Positions 12,229 to 14,146 of a stretch of 14,146 nt of DNA are shown piece by piece. Source of the stretch: Acidimicrobiaceae bacterium (GTDB lineage: Bacteria > Actinomycetota > Acidimicrobiia > Acidimicrobiales > RAAP-2); assembly GCA_030838245.1 (NCBI GenBank), contig JAUTXB010000169.1, positions 1-14,146 on the forward strand. The letters are read 5' to 3'. Numbering within the stretch: position 1 is the stretch's first letter; every line of letters starts with the position of its first letter. The translations under genes and the position numbers were made by a program. The notes beneath the pieces were generated by a model. The model was not told where the DNA came from and did no database searches. It saw only the letters and a program-made list of their open reading frames with translations.

Positions 12229-13914
12229 GTGGACGGAATGGTGGAGGTCCAAGGAGGGCGCCTTTCCGGGCGGGAGCGACACGGGATCTGGTCGTTCTCG
12301 GGAATTCCCTATGCGGCGCCGCCGGTCGGAGCCTTGCGTTGGCACCCGCCGCTCGCGCCCGCGCCATGGGCCGGAATCAGGGAATGCGACCGCTTCGGGC
12401 CCATCGCCCCCCAGACCCCGCCGATTCCCGGAATGTCGATCGGTGGCGCCCCCGACGAACAGTCAGAGGAGTGCCTGACCCTGAACATCTGGACACCGGG
12501 ATTGGGCGGAAAACCGCGTCCGGTCATGGTGTGGATCCACGGTGGTGGCTTCAATTCGGGAACCGGTGCGGGCGACCTGTATCGCGGGGGGACCCTGGCC
12601 CGCGAGGGCGACGTGGTGGTGGTCACCATCAACTACCGGTTGGGCGCGCTGGGCTTCCTCGCTCATCCCGCCTTGCAACCCCCGACGTCGTCGTGGGCCG
12701 GCGGTGACGAATGGACGGGGTACGGCAACTGGGGCATTGCCGACCAGATCGCCGCATTGGTGTGGGTCCGGGACCACATCGCTGGCTTCGGAGGGGACCC
12801 CGGCAATGTCACCATCTTCGGCGAGTCCGCCGGGGGGATGAGTGTCTCGGCACTGCTCGGGATCCCTGCCGCCGGCGGCCTCTACCACCGGGCCATCGTC
12901 GAGAGCGGGCCGCCGTTCACCCACTCGGCTGACGAGGCCGCGGCTCGAGCCGAGCTCTTGGCTGAGAAGCTGGGGGTGCCGCTGACGCGCCAGGCCCTCG
13001 AGCAGGTACCGGCGGCCGAGCTGGTGCGGGTGGGCCAGGAGATCGGCCAGTCGCTGGCCCTCGGGGATGGTGGTCTGCCCCTGCCCTTCCTTCCTGCAGT
13101 GGACGGAGGCCTGCTGAGGCGGCCACCTGAGATCGAGGTGGCCGATGGCGCTTCGTCGGACATCCCGTTGCTGATCGGGACCAATCGGGACGAGGCCGCC
13201 TTCTTTGCCATCGCCCTTCCGGCGGTCAACGCGCTCGACGAAGCCGGCCTACTGCGATGGGTCCAGCGAGTGGTTCCTTCGGCCGAGAGCGCCCAGGGGC
13301 TCATCGACGGGTACCGGACCGCTCGAGCAGGACGGGGCGAGAGTGCCGCACCGCGCGATCTCTGGGTGGCCATCGCCACCGACGCTGTCTTTCGGGCCCC
13401 GTCGGTCCTGCTGGCCGACAGCCACGCTCTAGCTGGATCCGGGTCGATCGGCGACTCGGTCGGCAACCTGTCGAGCAGCGACAGCAATGGCAAGCGTGCC
13501 GGTGGGGTTGGCGTTCCCGGTGGAGCGGGTACCTATGTGTACCTGTTCACGTGGGAGACGCCGGCATTCGGTGGCCTGCTGGGCTCGTGCCACGCGTTGG
13601 AGATCCCGTTCGTCTTCGGTACCGTGACGAATCCGGTTGTCCAGCAGTTCGCCGGAGCGGGCGACGATGCCCTGAGGCTCTCGGACGGAATGCGGCAGGC
13701 CTGGATCTCGTTCGCCAGGACGGGGTCACCCTCGGGAGACGTCGTCGGGGAGTGGCCGCGCTGGGATCCCCTCCGTCGACCCACCATGGTCTTCGGGTCC
13801 TGGCCGGACAGCGAGGGCATGTGGCGTGTGGTCGACGGCCCTCGGGACGAGGAGCTCCTGGCTATGTCGACGGCGCTTCCGCCCGCGGCGATGGGGAGCG
13901 AACTCGCTCCATGA
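12229..13914 (+). CDS. Type-B carboxylesterase (alpha/beta hydrolase), 561 aa
   Basis: This has all the signatures of the carboxylesterase/cholinesterase family. SFSGIPYAAPPVGALRW is near the start, SEECLTLNIWTP (about 79-90) is the second signature, and HGGGF (about 104-108) forms the oxyanion hole. The nucleophile elbow is FGESAGGMSV with Ser at about 200. The acid is Glu in GTNRDEAAFF (about 322), and His is in GSCHALEIPFVFG (about 455). It hydrolyses carboxylic esters; the natural substrate is unknown. There is no signal peptide, so it is probably cytoplasmic. An unusual Gly/Ser-rich insertion (about 402-433) lies before the TYVYLFTWETP strand. GTG 12229 has TGAGG 6 nt upstream; ATG 12238 is an alternative. 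It is divergent from the NlpC/P60 gene. Confidence 0.92.
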   Translation: MDGMVEVQGGRLSGRERHGIWSFSGIPYAAPPVGALRWHPPLAPAPWAGIRECDRFGPIAPQTPPIPGMSIGGAPDEQSEECLTLNIWTPGLGGKPRPVMVWIHGGGFNSGTGAGDLYRGGTLAREGDVVVVTINYRLGALGFLAHPALQPPTSSWAGGDEWTGYGNWGIADQIAALVWVRDHIAGFGGDPGNVTIFGESAGGMSVSALLGIPAAGGLYHRAIVESGPPFTHSADEAAARAELLAEKLGVPLTRQALEQVPAAELVRVGQEIGQSLALGDGGLPLPFLPAVDGGLLRRPPEIEVADGASSDIPLLIGTNRDEAAFFAIALPAVNALDEAGLLRWVQRVVPSAESAQGLIDGYRTARAGRGESAAPRDLWVAIATDAVFRAPSVLLADSHALAGSGSIGDSVGNLSSSDSNGKRAGGVGVPGGAGTYVYLFTWETPAFGGLLGSCHALEIPFVFGTVTNPVVQQFAGAGDDALRLSDGMRQAWISFARTGSPSGDVVGEWPRWDPLRRPTMVFGSWPDSEGMWRVVDGPRDEELLAMSTALPPAAMGSELAP

Positions 13915-13921
13915 TGCCCAC

Positions 13922-13939
13922 GTCGGGCTGGGGCCCGGC
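13922..13939 (+). terminator. GC-rich hairpin after the esterase, possible terminator
   Basis: GTCGGGC (13922-13928) pairs with GCCCGGC (13933-13939), with one G-T wobble, around the 4-nt loop TGGG. It lies 7 nt after the TGA. No T-run follows, as is common for actinobacterial terminator-like hairpins, so termination is inferred from position. Confidence 0.4.
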
Positions 13940-13943
13940 CACG

Positions 13944-13949
13944 TAACCT
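13944..13949 (+). promoter_or_regulatory. Possible -10 element of the tRNA gene
   Basis: TAACCT fits TAnnnT and would start transcription near 13956, only a base or two before the mature 5' end at 13958. No good -35 is seen at 16-18 bp, so read-through or another promoter is possible. Confidence 0.35.
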
Positions 13950-13957
13950 GCAGCCCG

Positions 13958-14031
13958 GGGGACGTAGCCCAACAGGTAGAGGCAGGGCGCTTAAACCGCC
14001 TCCAGTGAGGGTTCGAATCCCTCCGTCCCCA
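13958..14031 (+). tRNA. tRNA with anticodon TAA (Leu-type by anticodon), short variable loop
   Basis: The full cloverleaf can be drawn. The acceptor is GGGGACG (13958-13964) with CGTCCCC (14024-14030), and T8-A9 follow. The D-stem is GCC/GGC (3 bp) around an 11-nt loop containing GG. The anticodon stem is GGGCG/CGCCT (13985-13989, 13997-14001) with loop CTTAAAC, and the anticodon TAA is at 13992-13994. The variable loop is only 5 nt (CCAGT). The T-stem GAGGG/CCCTC holds TTCGAAT. The discriminator is A; CCA is not encoded. The anticodon would read UUA, and A73 plus the 3-bp D-stem are leucine-like, but bacterial tRNA-Leu normally has a long class-II variable arm. The tRNA call is firm; the amino-acid identity is uncertain. 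Confidence 0.88.
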
Positions 14032-14053
14032 CGATGTGATCTCGGACCCCATT

Positions 14054-14066
14054 CAGTGGACCACTG
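14054..14066. repeat. Perfect 6-bp inverted repeat with a 1-nt centre
   Basis: CAGTGG, A, CCACTG is a compact palindrome 23 nt downstream of the tRNA. As RNA it would form a 5-bp stem with a GAC loop. It could be part of a tRNA 3' processing or termination signal or a protein-binding site; nothing else supports either. Confidence 0.35.
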
Positions 14067-14112
14067 CTTAGGACAAAGGGGCCCGCTGGATGTGGGTTGA
14101 GTTGTAGGGACT

Positions 14113-14130
14113 CGTCGAATTCGGTCGACG
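14113..14130. repeat. Perfect 6-bp hairpin near the window end
   Basis: CGTCGA (14113-14118) and TCGACG (14125-14130) flank the loop ATTCGG. It lies in a tract (14032-14146) with no recognisable gene, and the window ends before its context can be judged. Confidence 0.3.
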
Positions 14131-14146
14131 TCGTCCAGTGCGTGCA

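Noticed and set aside
10852..12345. 497-codon open frame on the minus strand overlapping the NlpC/P60 gene
   Set aside because: It is a frame shadow of the Ala/Gln-rich coiled-coil region: Pro/Arg/Gly-rich with no domain, while the other frame has a signal peptide and catalytic motifs.
1..14146. A defence system, prophage, transposon or antiphage island
   Set aside because: No transposase, integrase, nuclease, toxin-antitoxin pair, Cas protein or terminal inverted repeats were found on either strand.

Overview
This is a high-GC chromosomal segment, most likely from an actinobacterium. The 42-residue repeats ending with GSMGG in the truncated first gene are, from memory, a hallmark of Acidimicrobiia. 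Actinobacterial traits include GTG starts, a tRNA without an encoded CCA, and TAnnnT-type -10 hexamers placed directly before start codons. I see no phage, insertion sequence, CRISPR array or plasmid gene. Assignments rest on motifs read by eye and on remembered families; no database search was possible.

Layout. Bases 1-300 hold the 3' end of a repeat protein, followed by a 3 x 22-bp tandem repeat (312-377). Bases 376-2290 are a loosely packed accessory stretch: two small dimeric alpha/beta-barrel proteins on the minus strand, a 59-codon ORF translationally coupled (TAATG) to a chorismate-lyase-like gene, and about 500 bp without a convincing gene. A diverged 52-bp direct repeat brackets the second barrel gene, and its downstream copy carries the ppx promoter. 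Bases 2456-3379 encode a Ppx/GppA phosphatase.

Bases 3398-6730 (minus) are a compact glycan operon: a tandem-domain GT2 glycosyltransferase, a small heptad-rich protein and a GT-B-like glycosyltransferase, with overlapping junctions. A GNAT acetyltransferase (6870-7496) is transcribed divergently from it. Bases 7517-12104 (minus) form a second envelope operon: NlpC/P60 hydrolase, dolichyl-phosphate-glucose-synthase-like GT2 with an extra C-terminal domain, lysophospholipid-type acyltransferase and an atypical SDR/epimerase. Gaps are 5, 25 and 1 bp. A type-B carboxylesterase (12229-13914, plus) is divergent from it. A tRNA with anticodon TAA follows at 13958-14031.

How the genes relate. The two minus-strand operons together look like cell-envelope and surface-glycan assembly: sugar transfer, lipid-linked sugar formation, acyl transfer and peptidoglycan remodelling. 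The ppx and SDR-acyltransferase pair resembles, from memory, the mycobacterial ppx1...galE2-Rv0502 neighbourhood, with the glycosyltransferase operon lying between.

The most noteworthy points are the tRNA, which combines a UAA anticodon and a leucine-type 3-bp D-stem with a short class-I variable loop; a recurrent leaderless-promoter arrangement in front of three genes; the bracketing promoter duplication; an SDR lacking the YxxxK motif; and the SNGEF micro-ORF coupled to the chorismate-lyase-like gene. I found no defence system or other clearly new multi-gene machine.
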